From JBGLNJ01 sp041300525 (GTDB lineage: Bacteria > Chloroflexota > Anaerolineae > Fen-1058), in contig JBGLNJ010000001.1 in assembly GCA_041300525.1 (NCBI GenBank), forward strand, positions 4,588,001-4,652,000: DNA of 64,000 nucleotides, in the 5' to 3' direction. Each line of letters starts with the position of its first letter. The stretch's first letter is position 1. The position numbers and the translations under genes were made by a program. A model generated the notes under the pieces. That model saw nothing but the letters and a program-made list of their open reading frames with translations. It was not told the DNA's origin and made no database searches. Positions 50,939-59,957 of this stretch are shown here, in pieces.

Positions 50939-51940
50939 ATGAGTCAAATCGCCAGTGCGGTGTTAGATATCGGCTTTGCCAGGGGAGTCTGGGCGGACTC
51001 GACGCCCCAGCCCGTGGATAATGCGTTCCGCCAGTTGCGCGAGGAATGTCAGGCCCAACAGACGCTCTTTGACACTCAACCGGTTGAGGCGCGGCATTCG
51101 CTCGACGAGCAGGCTCGCAAAATCGCCGAGGCGCTCGCGCAGGGCCACCGGCAATTGAGCTTTGCGTTGCCAGAGCAAGTGGCTATCGAAACGCCGGGGC
51201 GCGACGGCCACGGCTGGCTCAGCGTTCCGCCGGAATTCCGCCGGCAGAACGTGGCGGGCTGGCTGGGTCGGTTGCCCGTCAAGGACATTCGCGCGGCAGT
51301 TCGCCAACGCTTGAACCAGCTTGAGCAGTCTCATCATCAAGCGGTGATGGTAAGCGCCAAACTCGTTCGATACGCCGTGGTCCGGCACATCGTATACGAG
51401 AGGCTGCCGGCTGGCGACTCGGGCGGGGTCTATATGCCGCAATGGGTCGCCTTTGACGACGAGCGGTTGCTGGCGGATTCGATGACAGAAGCCGAAGCGC
51501 GTGTCGCTTTGATGCAGAACTATGTGAGCACGCTGCACCTGGCCGTCTCGCTCGCGCCCTATATCTATGCCGATGAGGAATACCAGCGCAAGCGTTTTGG
51601 GATGTTGGGTCAGTTGATCCACCAGGGCCGCGCACTGGCCCGCTTTCAAACCAACGACCTCATGGGCCGGCTTGGACGCAAAGCGGCCGCGCACGAACTG
51701 GATCGCGGCCTGAGCTTGAGCCTGCCGTATTTTGACGATCAACTGCTCGAAATGCGCCAGCTTGATTTTGAGGTGATTCCCGCCGGGCGCACGCTGTTCG
51801 TCCCGGCCTTTGTCGTGCTGGCTGCGCGTCGTGAGCAAGATCGCGTAGCGGAGAACAAACATCTGAGCTACCCCACTCGAATGCATCTCCTTTCGGAACT
51901 CTATACGCTTGAGCACGCCTTCGAGTCCGAGGCAATTTAG
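50939..51940 (+). CDS. Uncharacterised protein upstream of the APC permease (333 aa)
   Basis: A soluble, helix-rich protein starting MSQIASAVLDIGFARGVWAD. Notable blocks are FALPEQVAIETPGRDGHGWL, LPVKDIRAAVRQRLNQLEQS, VRYAVVRHIVYERLPAGDSG and VIPAGRTLFVPAFVVLAARR. GAGAGGAGCAG lies upstream of the ATG. It ends 15 bases before the permease start, so the two are an operon and may cooperate, for instance as a regulator or accessory factor of the transporter. I recognise no family. Confidence 0.65.
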   Translation: MSQIASAVLDIGFARGVWADSTPQPVDNAFRQLREECQAQQTLFDTQPVEARHSLDEQARKIAEALAQGHRQLSFALPEQVAIETPGRDGHGWLSVPPEFRRQNVAGWLGRLPVKDIRAAVRQRLNQLEQSHHQAVMVSAKLVRYAVVRHIVYERLPAGDSGGVYMPQWVAFDDERLLADSMTEAEARVALMQNYVSTLHLAVSLAPYIYADEEYQRKRFGMLGQLIHQGRALARFQTNDLMGRLGRKAAAHELDRGLSLSLPYFDDQLLEMRQLDFEVIPAGRTLFVPAFVVLAARREQDRVAENKHLSYPTRMHLLSELYTLEHAFESEAI

Positions 51941-51955
51941 GAAAAGGTTGTAACC

Positions 51956-53785
51956 ATGTTGTTCTCGATCATTCTTTTGGCTGTTATCGTATTTCTGTCT
52001 TACAAGGTCTCGCCGCGCGAAAAACAGGAACACGCGCACGTCCACGGCGCGGGGCAAATCGGTTTACTGGCTGCCGTCGCGTTGTTCGGCGTGGATTATT
52101 TCACCTCGTACTTTTACGCGACAGGCGAGATGCTGCATGCCTTGCATCCCTACGGTCTGCAAGAATACGGTTACATCGCTGTCGCTGTGATCGCGTTAGC
52201 CAATTTTGCCTTTGGCGTGCTCTACATGTACTCACTGGGCATCTTTAATGAAGGCGGCGGTTCTTACACAGCCTCGATGCGTTACTTGAAACCTTTTCTG
52301 AGCCTGATCGTTGCCGTCACCCTGGTTCAAGACTATGTCCTTACGATCGTCGTATCGGCATTGTCTGGTGGAGACCAACTGCTTTCGATCTTGAATGCCT
52401 ATGGCACGCATTGGTTTTGGCATTTTGCCATTGGCGCGGCGTTAGCTTCCATTACCTGGTATATCACCATTCGCGGGCGGGGCGAGTCAGCGCGAGTGAC
52501 GTTCACTTTGCTGGGCATTTTTGTGCAGTTGACCGTTGTTATGGCCTTCGGTCTATTCGTTGCCAACGGGAAGGGTGTCCCGGCAGTGCCGATCACAGAA
52601 GCGCCCCAAGCCGTCTCGTTGGGTCAGGCGCTGTACCATTTGCTCACGGCCTCGATGAAAGGCATGGTCGCGTTGAGCGGACTGGAGGCCATGTCGAATG
52701 GTATCCAGTTCGTGATTGATGAAGATGTTGCGCTCGTGAAATGGGGCAAGCAACGCCTGCCTCGCTTCAATGGGCTGTGGCGCTTTTACAGTGGCAAGTC
52801 TGGCATAGGGCGGTTTGTGCAGACGGCCTTCTTGTTCTACGGAGGGTTGACCACGTTTTTCCTGACCACCTTTGCGATCCGCTTTGACGTCTTTGATGGA
52901 ACGTTGGGGCGCACTCTGGTAGGGAACTTGGCCTTTATCGGTTTCGGCCAAGTTCCAGGTGGCGTGGTTCTGTTCTGGACTTATCAGATACTGGCAGTGG
53001 CGCTGCTCGCTGCCGCCTCGATGACGGCCTTTCAGGATCTACAGGCCACCGCATGGCGCGATGTGGCTATCGGCGAAATTCCAGAAATCATCGTCTACCG
53101 GAATCGCCAAGGCACTTTTACGCGTTCTGTTACGGCGGGTTTCATCGTAGCCGTATTCCTGATGCTCTTGGCGCGCGGGCAGACCACGCTGGCCGTGCCG
53201 TTTTATGGAGTGGGTGTCTTTATGCCCATCACGGTCATGGGGCTCGCTATCCGGCAGCACATGCTGCAACACTATGCCGGGCGCGCTCGCTTCTGGGGGA
53301 GCCTCGGTGCTACTGTGGCAGCAGGGTTGGGAGCACTCGTATTTGTCGGACAGATCGCCGGGAAATGGAATGAAGGCGGCTGGGTGGTGCTGATCTCTTT
53401 CAGTGTCTTGTCTCTTGCCGCGCATTTCATACTCCTCTCGCCCATTGGCTATCGCGATCCCATGCAAATTCGCCGCATCGTCCGCGACAAGGCGCGCGTG
53501 CAAGGCGCGATGGCGTCTATCGTCGAGTGGCAATCGCTCAGGATGCAAGAGTACCGCTACTCGCTGCTGATTGGCATCGCGCGCTTTTTTGAGTTGTTCG
53601 GCGTGCGCCGACCGGTGCGCTACGAGCCGCCGCCTTCCGCTGGCGAGTACGACGACGCGCTGCACGTGGATCACCCGGAAGCACGCTCTTTCCTGGATCA
53701 GTATTTGGAATCTCTGCCCAAGCCCGGTCCACGCCTGGGCGGACAGCCTAGGCAGACCGCCGAGCCGGAACTACCGTTGATCTGA
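51956..53785 (+). CDS. APC-superfamily permease (amino acid or KimA-like K+ transporter)
   Basis: The 609-residue protein has about twelve membrane segments. The first carries VALFGVDYFTSYFYATGEML in place of the usual GIGxxIGSGIF helix break, followed by LGIFNEGGGSYTASMRYLKP. The long soluble C-terminal tail (from about LSPIGYRDPMQIRRIVRDKA) and overall size match KimA/YdaO-type potassium importers better than amino-acid permeases (450-500 residues), but substrate cannot be fixed from sequence. It is co-transcribed with the unknown 50939 gene. The C-terminus is complete. Confidence 0.83.
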   Translation: MLFSIILLAVIVFLSYKVSPREKQEHAHVHGAGQIGLLAAVALFGVDYFTSYFYATGEMLHALHPYGLQEYGYIAVAVIALANFAFGVLYMYSLGIFNEGGGSYTASMRYLKPFLSLIVAVTLVQDYVLTIVVSALSGGDQLLSILNAYGTHWFWHFAIGAALASITWYITIRGRGESARVTFTLLGIFVQLTVVMAFGLFVANGKGVPAVPITEAPQAVSLGQALYHLLTASMKGMVALSGLEAMSNGIQFVIDEDVALVKWGKQRLPRFNGLWRFYSGKSGIGRFVQTAFLFYGGLTTFFLTTFAIRFDVFDGTLGRTLVGNLAFIGFGQVPGGVVLFWTYQILAVALLAAASMTAFQDLQATAWRDVAIGEIPEIIVYRNRQGTFTRSVTAGFIVAVFLMLLARGQTTLAVPFYGVGVFMPITVMGLAIRQHMLQHYAGRARFWGSLGATVAAGLGALVFVGQIAGKWNEGGWVVLISFSVLSLAAHFILLSPIGYRDPMQIRRIVRDKARVQGAMASIVEWQSLRMQEYRYSLLIGIARFFELFGVRRPVRYEPPPSAGEYDDALHVDHPEARSFLDQYLESLPKPGPRLGGQPRQTAEPELPLI

Positions 53786-53861
53786 AAGGGTCATTGCAAA
53801 AAAGCGGGTGGGTAATTCTAATTGTCTTTGAACACAACTACATCTGCCCGGCGCCTGGCGC

Positions 53862-54242
53862 CTATCTGACCTTACCGAACCGAGGTCCCAAGCAGCGCGA
53901 TTGAAACGCGTTTCGGGCGTCGTGGGCATGTCCTGATCGGCGGCCCCGTCTGCCGATGCTGGGCATGACGGCCGGGTGCCAGAGTGCGTCCTGCACGACG
54001 ACGATCTGCTGCAAGAGCCGCACTGGGTCGAGAGAGTGATACACGGCTTGCAGGCGGGCTTCGACCTCGGCCGTCGGCGGGTGTGCCGCCAACAGGCGCT
54101 GCAAGAGCGTCTGGGCTGGCTCGTACTTGCGTTGCACCTTGCTGCCGTCACGCTGTTTGCTGAGCAGCTTCATCGAAGGCTGAAAGAAGTTGATGTAGAG
54201 CCGCAACGCCCGGTACAGCTTAAAAGCTGGCGATAGGCGCGC
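53862..54242 (-). pseudogene. Integrase-core transposase, C-terminal remnant
   Basis: In frame from about 54242 the minus strand reads RLSPAFKLYRALRLYINFFQ, then MKLLSKQRDGSKVQRKYEPA and QTLLQRLLAAHPPTAEVEAR. This LYRxLRLYxNFFQPxxKLxxKxRxGxKVxxxYDPAxTPxQRLL pattern ends a group of integrase-core (rve) transposases. The catalytic part is missing, and the left edge near 53.8 kb coincides with the expected position of a junction. The final residues (SIGRRGRRSGHAHD) look foreign. Confidence 0.6.
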
Positions 54243-54258
54243 TCGCCCTGCAATGCTA

Positions 54259-54920
54259 TTAGTGGCAGACCGCCACCATTTCGAGGTAATCGCCCGGGAC
54301 GATCATCGTCTGGTCGCAGGAACGGTCGAACCTGCGCACCAGTTCTACAAGGTCTTTGGCCACACACTCCTGTCTCCCTGGGTCTAGCGTCTCGAATGCT
54401 CGCCGGGTTGGGCCGAAATAGGTCCGGAAGTAGTCCAGCCACATCGAACGATTTATCCGGGCAGGGAAGGTTCTCCGCATCGCCCTCCTGGAAGGAGACT
54501 TGCAGCTGCTCGACCGCGTCGCGTTCTCGCCCGCGCTCCAGGAGGGCCGGGACGTAGTCTATCCCGATGACTTCGCACCCGCGGCAGGCGGCGGCTAGTA
54601 CACGGCGGCGTAATTAAAGCCTTTGGTTTGTCATTGCGAGGAGGGCGGCGACGCGACGAAGCAATCCCGTCCTTGCAGTCTGAGATTGCTTCGGGGCTGC
54701 GGCCCCTCGTAATGACAGCCCTTGGTAGACTTAGGCCATCGTGTACTAGGACTGTGTTGCCGCTGCCGGTAGCCACATCCAGCACCTTTTGGCCGGCGCA
54801 CAGGTCCACCGCCTCGCACAGCAGCTTAGCCATCAGCATCATGGGAGTTGCAATCGTCGAGTAGTCGCCAGCGGCCCATGTTTGCTGCTGCAGGCCCTTG
54901 ATCGCTGCAAAGTGGATCAT
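54259..54920 (-). pseudogene. SAM-dependent methyltransferase broken by an insertion and a deletion
   Basis: The start MIHFAAIKGLQQQTWAAGDY and motif I VLDVATGSGNT are those of a class I methyltransferase. An 89-bp palindromic repeat with flanks then interrupts it. Coding resumes with ACRGCEVIGIDYVPALLERG and VSFQEGDAENLPC; at about 54445 it jumps to WLDYFRTYFGPTRRAFETLD, PGRQECVAKDLVELVRRFDR and MIVPGDYLEMVAVCH, the C-terminus of the same family, in another frame. Some 100 residues between are missing. It cannot be active. Confidence 0.75.
54629..54717. repeat. 'TGTCATTGCGAGG' palindromic repeat
   Basis: TGTCATTGCGAGG (54629-54641) and CCTCGTAATGACA (54705-54717) are inverted, with internal GCGACGAAGCAATC and GATTGCTTCG arms. 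This is a widespread REP/MITE-like palindrome known from many bacterial phyla. Here it sits inside the methyltransferase reading frame, just after motif I. Confidence 0.85.
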
Positions 54921-55027
54921 CGGAACCCCTTCCATACCCCTGATCGGGGATCCAACCTAGAGGCTATCTGCGGTCGCCCTGACTCTGAATGGGTGACCAC
55001 AGATAGCCCTACAGATAGACAGCCTGA

Positions 55028-56479
55028 CTAGTGCAGACGCACTGCCGGGCCTGAAGCATCGCCCTGGGCGATGCCAATCACCTTGCCCGCCACTTTGTGA
55101 GCCAGATCCAGGCCGGCGACGATGTCGCTGCGGAAGTGGATGCCGGCCCAGATGCGCGCCTCGCCTGCTTGTGCGGCCAGATCGGTGAACTGGCTGGCTT
55201 CGCGTGGGAAGAGATACGCCAAGACATCAGCCACTGCACCCGAAAGACAGCTATGCGCGGCTGGGTAGCTGGGGTGGTTGGGCGCTGCGAAGAGCGCCTG
55301 GAAGCTCGGATCGTACTGGAAGGGCCGGAATGCCCAGTAGGTGTACTTGGCGTCCCAGCATGCGACCGTTGCGTCGTACAAGGCGATGCTTTCCAGCGCA
55401 TAAGCTCGCGCCGCCCGGGGCGGATTAGCGTCCAGCCCATATTCCAACACCTTCTTGTTGAGCTGTTCATTCCAGAACCAGTGATTGCGTGGTCCGCCTG
55501 CGCCCCATTCCCAAAACAAGGCAAGTGCATTCGTTCTCGGCGTGCGCTGGAAGTTACGCAGCTCGTCCATCTCGGCGGCCAGGGTCGCCGAATCATATGC
55601 CGGGGGCGGGCCGGGCCGAAACTCGCTGCCAGACGCCAACGCCCAGGTCTTCTGGCTGCCCAGGGTTGGAGCAACCGGGTTCTGCCCCGTCCAGTAACCG
55701 GGGCCAGTGGGCATCTGGCCATCCCACTGGGCATTTGAACCGTCATTCATCGCTCGCTCGATCGCCAGTTGGGCCACCTGGCGCCCCAGCGCCAGGCCGA
55801 CTTCGACGTCGCTGCGATATTGCGTGCCGGCGATCAGGAAGGTCTCACCCGCCTCGACGGCTTTGGCCCGGTAGAAATCCGCCCGATCCGGGAACAGATA
55901 GGCAAGCACTTCGGATGCCGCGCCGGCAGCAGCCGCGTGTTCAGATGGATAAGACGGGCTGTTCGGCGTCACGATAGCGGGTTTGAGCGACCTGTCGAGC
56001 ACAGCCGGCCGCGGCCTGTTGTAAGCATATTTCGCGTTCCAGGTGGCGATGGTGGCGTCAGAGATGGTCGCGTGGAACAGAGCCAGAGCCCGCCCCCCCG
56101 TGATGATGTTCATAGAGCGTTGCATAATCTCTTGAAGCGCCATATCGTTCCAGCGGTAGACCGGTGCGCCGGTGTTCCAGTAGGCGATCCGGTCCATGGC
56201 TGCTTCATCGCGGTGTGTCGCCAGCTTCTTCAGCTCGGCGATCTCCCTTTGCGTCTCGCGCCTGGATGGCGGCCCCGACGGGCGCAGTTGGCTGCCCGAT
56301 TCGAGCACCCAGGTGTGCCAGGCGCCGGCCTGCGGCTCGACCTGGCCGATATCACGGCCGGCTACCGCTGCGCTTGATGCCCCTACCAGCAGCAAAGTCA
56401 CAATGACACACACCAGCATCCACTGGTGCATAGCCTTGCCCGTTCTCACCAATCCACTCCGCTTCGCTTGCGTAGACAT
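55028..56479 (-). CDS. Exported protein with two PAP2/vanadium haloperoxidase-like domains
   Basis: After a signal peptide (MLVCVIVTLLLVGASSAAVA) two homologous modules follow. The first has AYNRPRPAV, SPSYPSEHAAAAGAASEVLA and FLIAGTQYRSDVEVGLALGR; the second YWAFRPFQYDP, HPSYPAAHSCLSGAVADVLA and RIWAGIHFRSDIVAGLDLAH. Each carries the KxxxxxxRP-like, SxxxxxH and SRxxxxxHxxxD-like elements of PAP2 acid phosphatases, with Y/FRSD replacing SRxxxxxHxxxD, as in bacterial vanadium-haloperoxidase-like proteins. The start at 56479 follows GAGAGGGAGAGG. Substrate is unknown; it may be a phosphatase or haloperoxidase-like enzyme outside the membrane. Confidence 0.86.
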   Translation of the reverse strand: MSTQAKRSGLVRTGKAMHQWMLVCVIVTLLLVGASSAAVAGRDIGQVEPQAGAWHTWVLESGSQLRPSGPPSRRETQREIAELKKLATHRDEAAMDRIAYWNTGAPVYRWNDMALQEIMQRSMNIITGGRALALFHATISDATIATWNAKYAYNRPRPAVLDRSLKPAIVTPNSPSYPSEHAAAAGAASEVLAYLFPDRADFYRAKAVEAGETFLIAGTQYRSDVEVGLALGRQVAQLAIERAMNDGSNAQWDGQMPTGPGYWTGQNPVAPTLGSQKTWALASGSEFRPGPPPAYDSATLAAEMDELRNFQRTPRTNALALFWEWGAGGPRNHWFWNEQLNKKVLEYGLDANPPRAARAYALESIALYDATVACWDAKYTYWAFRPFQYDPSFQALFAAPNHPSYPAAHSCLSGAVADVLAYLFPREASQFTDLAAQAGEARIWAGIHFRSDIVAGLDLAHKVAGKVIGIAQGDASGPAVRLH

Positions 56480-56629
56480 AGCCCTCTCCCTCTCTTGATC
56501 TTTCGATCCCCGGCTGGCCGCGGATCGAAGACGTGACGGTCGCATTCTAGAGCAAGGCAAGGCATTCCGCATCGCGGAAAACCGAAATATCCGGGTGCGC
56601 GAACCGTCATTTTTCGGAGATTTCGAGTC

Positions 56630-56905
56630 TTACCGATGGTTCTTGAGGGATTGGCTGACCACCCAGGCCGCGATTTGCGTGCGCGAGTTGAAGCCCAGCT
56701 TGTTGAGGATGTGGGTGACGTGGGCTTCCACGGTCCGCAAGCCCAGGAAGAGGGCGGCGGCGATCTCGGCGTTGCTCTTCCCCTGCGCCACCAGCGCGGC
56801 CACCTCGCGCTCGCGGCGCGACAGCGGGGAATATGGCTCGCCGGGCGCAGGCGCGGCGAGCGTGGGTGCAGCCGGCGGCTGCGCCCGTGTCGCCGTGGTA
56901 TTGCA
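56630..56905 (-). pseudogene. LuxR-family regulator, C-terminal DNA-binding domain only
   Basis: The minus strand encodes YSPLSRREREVAALVAQGKS, NAEIAAALFLGLRTVEAHVT and HILNKLGFNSRTQIAAWVVS, a complete LuxR helix-turn-helix ending at 56630. A Pro/Ala linker precedes it, but upstream of about 56905 the sequence is the chemoreceptor gene in the opposite direction. The large ATPase/TPR part (MalT/LuxR-LAL type) that usually precedes such a linker is gone. Confidence 0.75.
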
Positions 56906-58298
56906 GGGCTTGCACAAAGAGTTGGGGCGGCTGACAGAAGCGTCGCGCGCAGGACATCTCGCAGAGCGTGGGAAAGTGGACCAGTTCCAGGGGGCCTATG
57001 CGGAAGTGATACGCGGAGTGAACGCGACACTGGACGCAGTGATTGGGCCGCTGAACGTCTCTGCCGAGTACGTGGACCGCATCAGCAAGGGCGACATCCC
57101 GGCCAAGATCACGGATACCTACAACGGCGATTTCAACGAGATCAAGAACAACCTGAACCAGTGCATTGACGCCGTCAACGCGCTCGTGGCCGATGTGAAT
57201 GTGCTGAGCAAAGCGGCGGTGGAAGGCAAGCTCGCCACCCGCGCCGATGCGTCGAAACATCAAGGCGACTATCGCAAGATCGTGCAGGGCTTGAACGAGA
57301 CGATGGACTCGGTCGTCGCGCCCATTGACGACACCAAGCAGACCCTGGCCCAAATCGCCCGAGGCGACCTCACCGCCCAGATGAACGGGCACTATAAAGG
57401 CGATTTCGCCCTGCTCAAGGACAGCCTGGAGACCATGCTCGGCGGACTCAAGGGCATGGCGAGCCAGACCCAGCAGAGCACCGTCAGCATGACCTCCGCC
57501 ACCGCCCAAATCCTGGCCTCCTCCACGCAGATGGCTTCCACCACCCGCGAGCAAGCCAGCGCCGTCAACGAGGTCACCACGACCGTCAGCGAAATCAAGG
57601 CCTCCGCCGAGCAGGTGGCTCAACGCGCCCAGAGCGTGGCCGAAGAAGCCGTTCAAGCCGCAAAAGTGGCCCAGCAAGGCGCCGAGGCCGCCAATGCCTC
57701 CCTGGCTGGCATGGACGACATCCGCGCCAAGGTCGAAGCCATCGCCGAAAACATCCTGGCGCTGTCCGAGCAGACCCAGCAGATCGGCGACATCATTGAC
57801 ACCGTCACCGACATCGCCGGGCAGTCCAACATCCTGGCCCTCAACGCCGCCATCGAAGCCGCACAAGCCGGCGAAGCGGGCAAGGGCTTTCGCGTCGTGG
57901 CCGACGAGGTCCGCAGCCTGGCCGAACAGTCCCGCCAGGCCTCGGCCCAGGTCAAGATCATCTTGGGCGACATCCAAAAGGCGACCAACCTGGCCGTGAT
58001 GGCCACCGAGCAAGGCACCAAGGGCGTGAACGCCGGCGCCGAACTCGTCAGCCGCACCGCCCAGACCATCGGCGAACTCTCCCGCGCTGTTGACGCCTCC
58101 GCCCAAGCCGCCCAGCAAATCGTCGCCGGGGTGGGACAGCAAACGGTCGGCCTCGACCAGATCGCCATCGGCATGGGCGACATTAACCAGGCCGCGCAGC
58201 AATCGGCGGCCGGCGCGCAGCAGTCCCAAAAGGCCGCTCAACAGTTGACCGACCTGGCCGATCAGTTGAAACAAGTCGTCGCGCAGTATCGGATGTAA
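56892..58298 (+). CDS. Methyl-accepting chemotaxis protein, 5'-truncated
   Basis: The frame enters at LQGLHKELGRLTEASRAGHL and runs through three HAMP-like modules (GVNATLDAVIGPLNVSAEYV, NALVADVNVLSKAAVEGKL, MDSVVAPIDDTKQTLAQIAR), a heptad-rich helix and the receptor hairpin tip GDIIDTVTDIAGQSNILALN / AAIEAAQAGEAGKGFRVVAD / EVRSLAEQSRQAS. It ends VVAQYRM. The sensor and any membrane segments are missing; poly-HAMP cytoplasmic receptors of this build do occur, so only part may be lost. CheA follows 600 bases later on the same strand, so this receptor probably worked with it. Confidence 0.88.
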   Translation, partial: AVVLQGLHKELGRLTEASRAGHLAERGKVDQFQGAYAEVIRGVNATLDAVIGPLNVSAEYVDRISKGDIPAKITDTYNGDFNEIKNNLNQCIDAVNALVADVNVLSKAAVEGKLATRADASKHQGDYRKIVQGLNETMDSVVAPIDDTKQTLAQIARGDLTAQMNGHYKGDFALLKDSLETMLGGLKGMASQTQQSTVSMTSATAQILASSTQMASTTREQASAVNEVTTTVSEIKASAEQVAQRAQSVAEEAVQAAKVAQQGAEAANASLAGMDDIRAKVEAIAENILALSEQTQQIGDIIDTVTDIAGQSNILALNAAIEAAQAGEAGKGFRVVADEVRSLAEQSRQASAQVKIILGDIQKATNLAVMATEQGTKGVNAGAELVSRTAQTIGELSRAVDASAQAAQQIVAGVGQQTVGLDQIAIGMGDINQAAQQSAAGAQQSQKAAQQLTDLADQLKQVVAQYRM

Positions 58299-58893
58299 AG
58301 CGCGCTGCCAGACTCGGTAGATCACAAGTCGCAACTGGAACCGTGATCTACCGAGCCTGGCAGCCTGTCGGAGAGGCGTAGTTTAGCCCCTCGTGGGCGA
58401 CGGGCACACCCCTGAAGGGTGTCCTGGGGACAAGTTCAAGCCCACGGACGCCACGTCCGTCTCGGTGAAGCACGACGATTCGCAGCCGTGCCGGGAAAAG
58501 GGCGCCGATGCTTGCACGTACCTGATCCGGTGGTAAATGACAAGCTATGAGAACCATTCGCAGCAACTGCTCAGGCTGGCGTCTTTAGCGATTGAAATCG
58601 CCCCTCAGGGGCTTGCAGCCGAGTGTCCACCTCCGTGGACGCAATTCCGCGCGAAGCGGACGAAGGCGGACGGCCAGCCGAAGGCTCAGTAGATGCGGTT
58701 TCAACCGCTGAGCAGTTACCATCTGCAAGCCTCCCGCCGGATCGGAACCGGCGGGACGGCGACGGGCAGCCAGATTTTAGAATATACCAGGCGCAGACTG
58801 AATTTTCCAGTGCGTAGGGCAAGTTGCCAACTTGCCCTACAGCCGCAAACGGAAATTTTAGCGTGCGGTTAGTATAGGCTTACAGAGGTTGGC
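58299..58893. repeat. Palindrome-dense intergenic region
   Basis: At least four unrelated palindromes lie in 595 bases. They are: a long hairpin at 58304-58364 (GCTGCCAG-CTCGGTAGATCAC against its complement); 'tgtccacctccgtggac' near 58623; 'cccgccggatcggaaccggcggga' near 58732; and GTAGGGCAAGTTG / CAACTTGCCCTAC at 58814-58840. No gene is seen. These look like REP-type elements accumulated between the receptor and CheA. Confidence 0.75.
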
Positions 58894-59957
58894 ATGTTCA
58901 CATTAGACGATGACATTATGCAGCAGTTGCGCGCCACGTTCAAAGTGGAAGCGGCCGAGCACATCCAGGCCATGAACCGCGTCTTGCTCGCGCTGGAAGA
59001 AAACCCGGAAGGGAAAGAGCGCACCCAGCTCCTGGAAGAGATCTTTCGCGAGGCGCATAGCCTGAAAGGGGCTGCCGGCGCGGCAGACTTTCCAGAAGTG
59101 GAATCCACCGCGCATAAGCTGGAAAGCGCTTTCGGCGCGTCCAAGTCCGGCAAGATCAAGCTGACCCGGGATCTGTGCGATGTCCTCTACGAAGGCATTG
59201 ACGCGGTGAGCGTCATCGTCAATGCGGCTCTCGAAGAACGAGAGCACGGGCTGGATTTAGAAAACCTGCTCGTCCGGTTAGCGGCGGTCGAACAAGGCCA
59301 GGCCATACCCAAATTCGCCCCGCCAGGCGTGGGGACGGCCAGCCAACCCCACCCATCTGAAGAGCCTCAACCGATCACGGCGACCAACCCCGTCGCGGAG
59401 GCCACTCGAACTGCGCAAAGCGTGCCGGAACCCGTCGCCGCGCCTCGCGCTGCGCCAGTTGCGCCGGTTGAGCCAAAAGCCAAAGCGCCCAAGAAAGACG
59501 AGCGGAAAAGGTCCGCCACCGCCAGCCCCGTCATCGAAGAAACCATTCGCGTGTCCACCAACAAAATTGATTCGCTCATGACCCAGGCCGGGGAGCTTTT
59601 GGTCGCCGGGCTAAAGATTGATCAGCGATTGCACGACGTGGAAGACATTGGCCACTCTATCGAAGAATGGAACCGGGAATGGCTCAAGGCCCGATCAACC
59701 CACAGCAACCTTTTACACAACACCGAGCACGAAGTGATCCGCCCGCTCGTCAAGCTGCTGGACATGAACCAAGAGCGGCTCAGGGTGCTGAGCGCGCAGG
59801 TGATCGAGCTGCGGCGGGGCTTTTCCAGCGACGCGCTGCACCTTTCGCGCGTTACCAATGACATGGGCGAAGAGGTGATGAAAGTCAGCATGTTGCCCGT
59901 CTCGACCGTCCTGGATGCCTTCCCCCGCCTGGTGCGCGACGTGGCTCGCGAGCTATG
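58894..59957 (+). CDS. cheA: Chemotaxis histidine kinase CheA, N-terminal part
   Basis: An HPt domain opens the protein (FKVEAAEHIQAMNRVLLALE, phosphorylated H55 in IFREAHSLKGAAGAAD). An Ala/Pro-rich linker follows (about 145-205), then the dimerisation helices with TIRVSTNKIDSLMTQAGELL and VTNDMGEEVMKVSMLPVSTV to RDVAREL. At about 59957 the sequence switches to the antisense of a helicase gene. The ATPase (N, G1, F, G2 boxes) and CheW-like domains are missing, so the kinase cannot work. The start ATG is 58894. Confidence 0.87.

Noticed and set aside
56607..58334. 575-codon minus-strand Gly-rich open frame
   Set aside because: Mirror of the Ala/Gln-rich chemoreceptor; the receptor hairpin motif on the plus strand is decisive.
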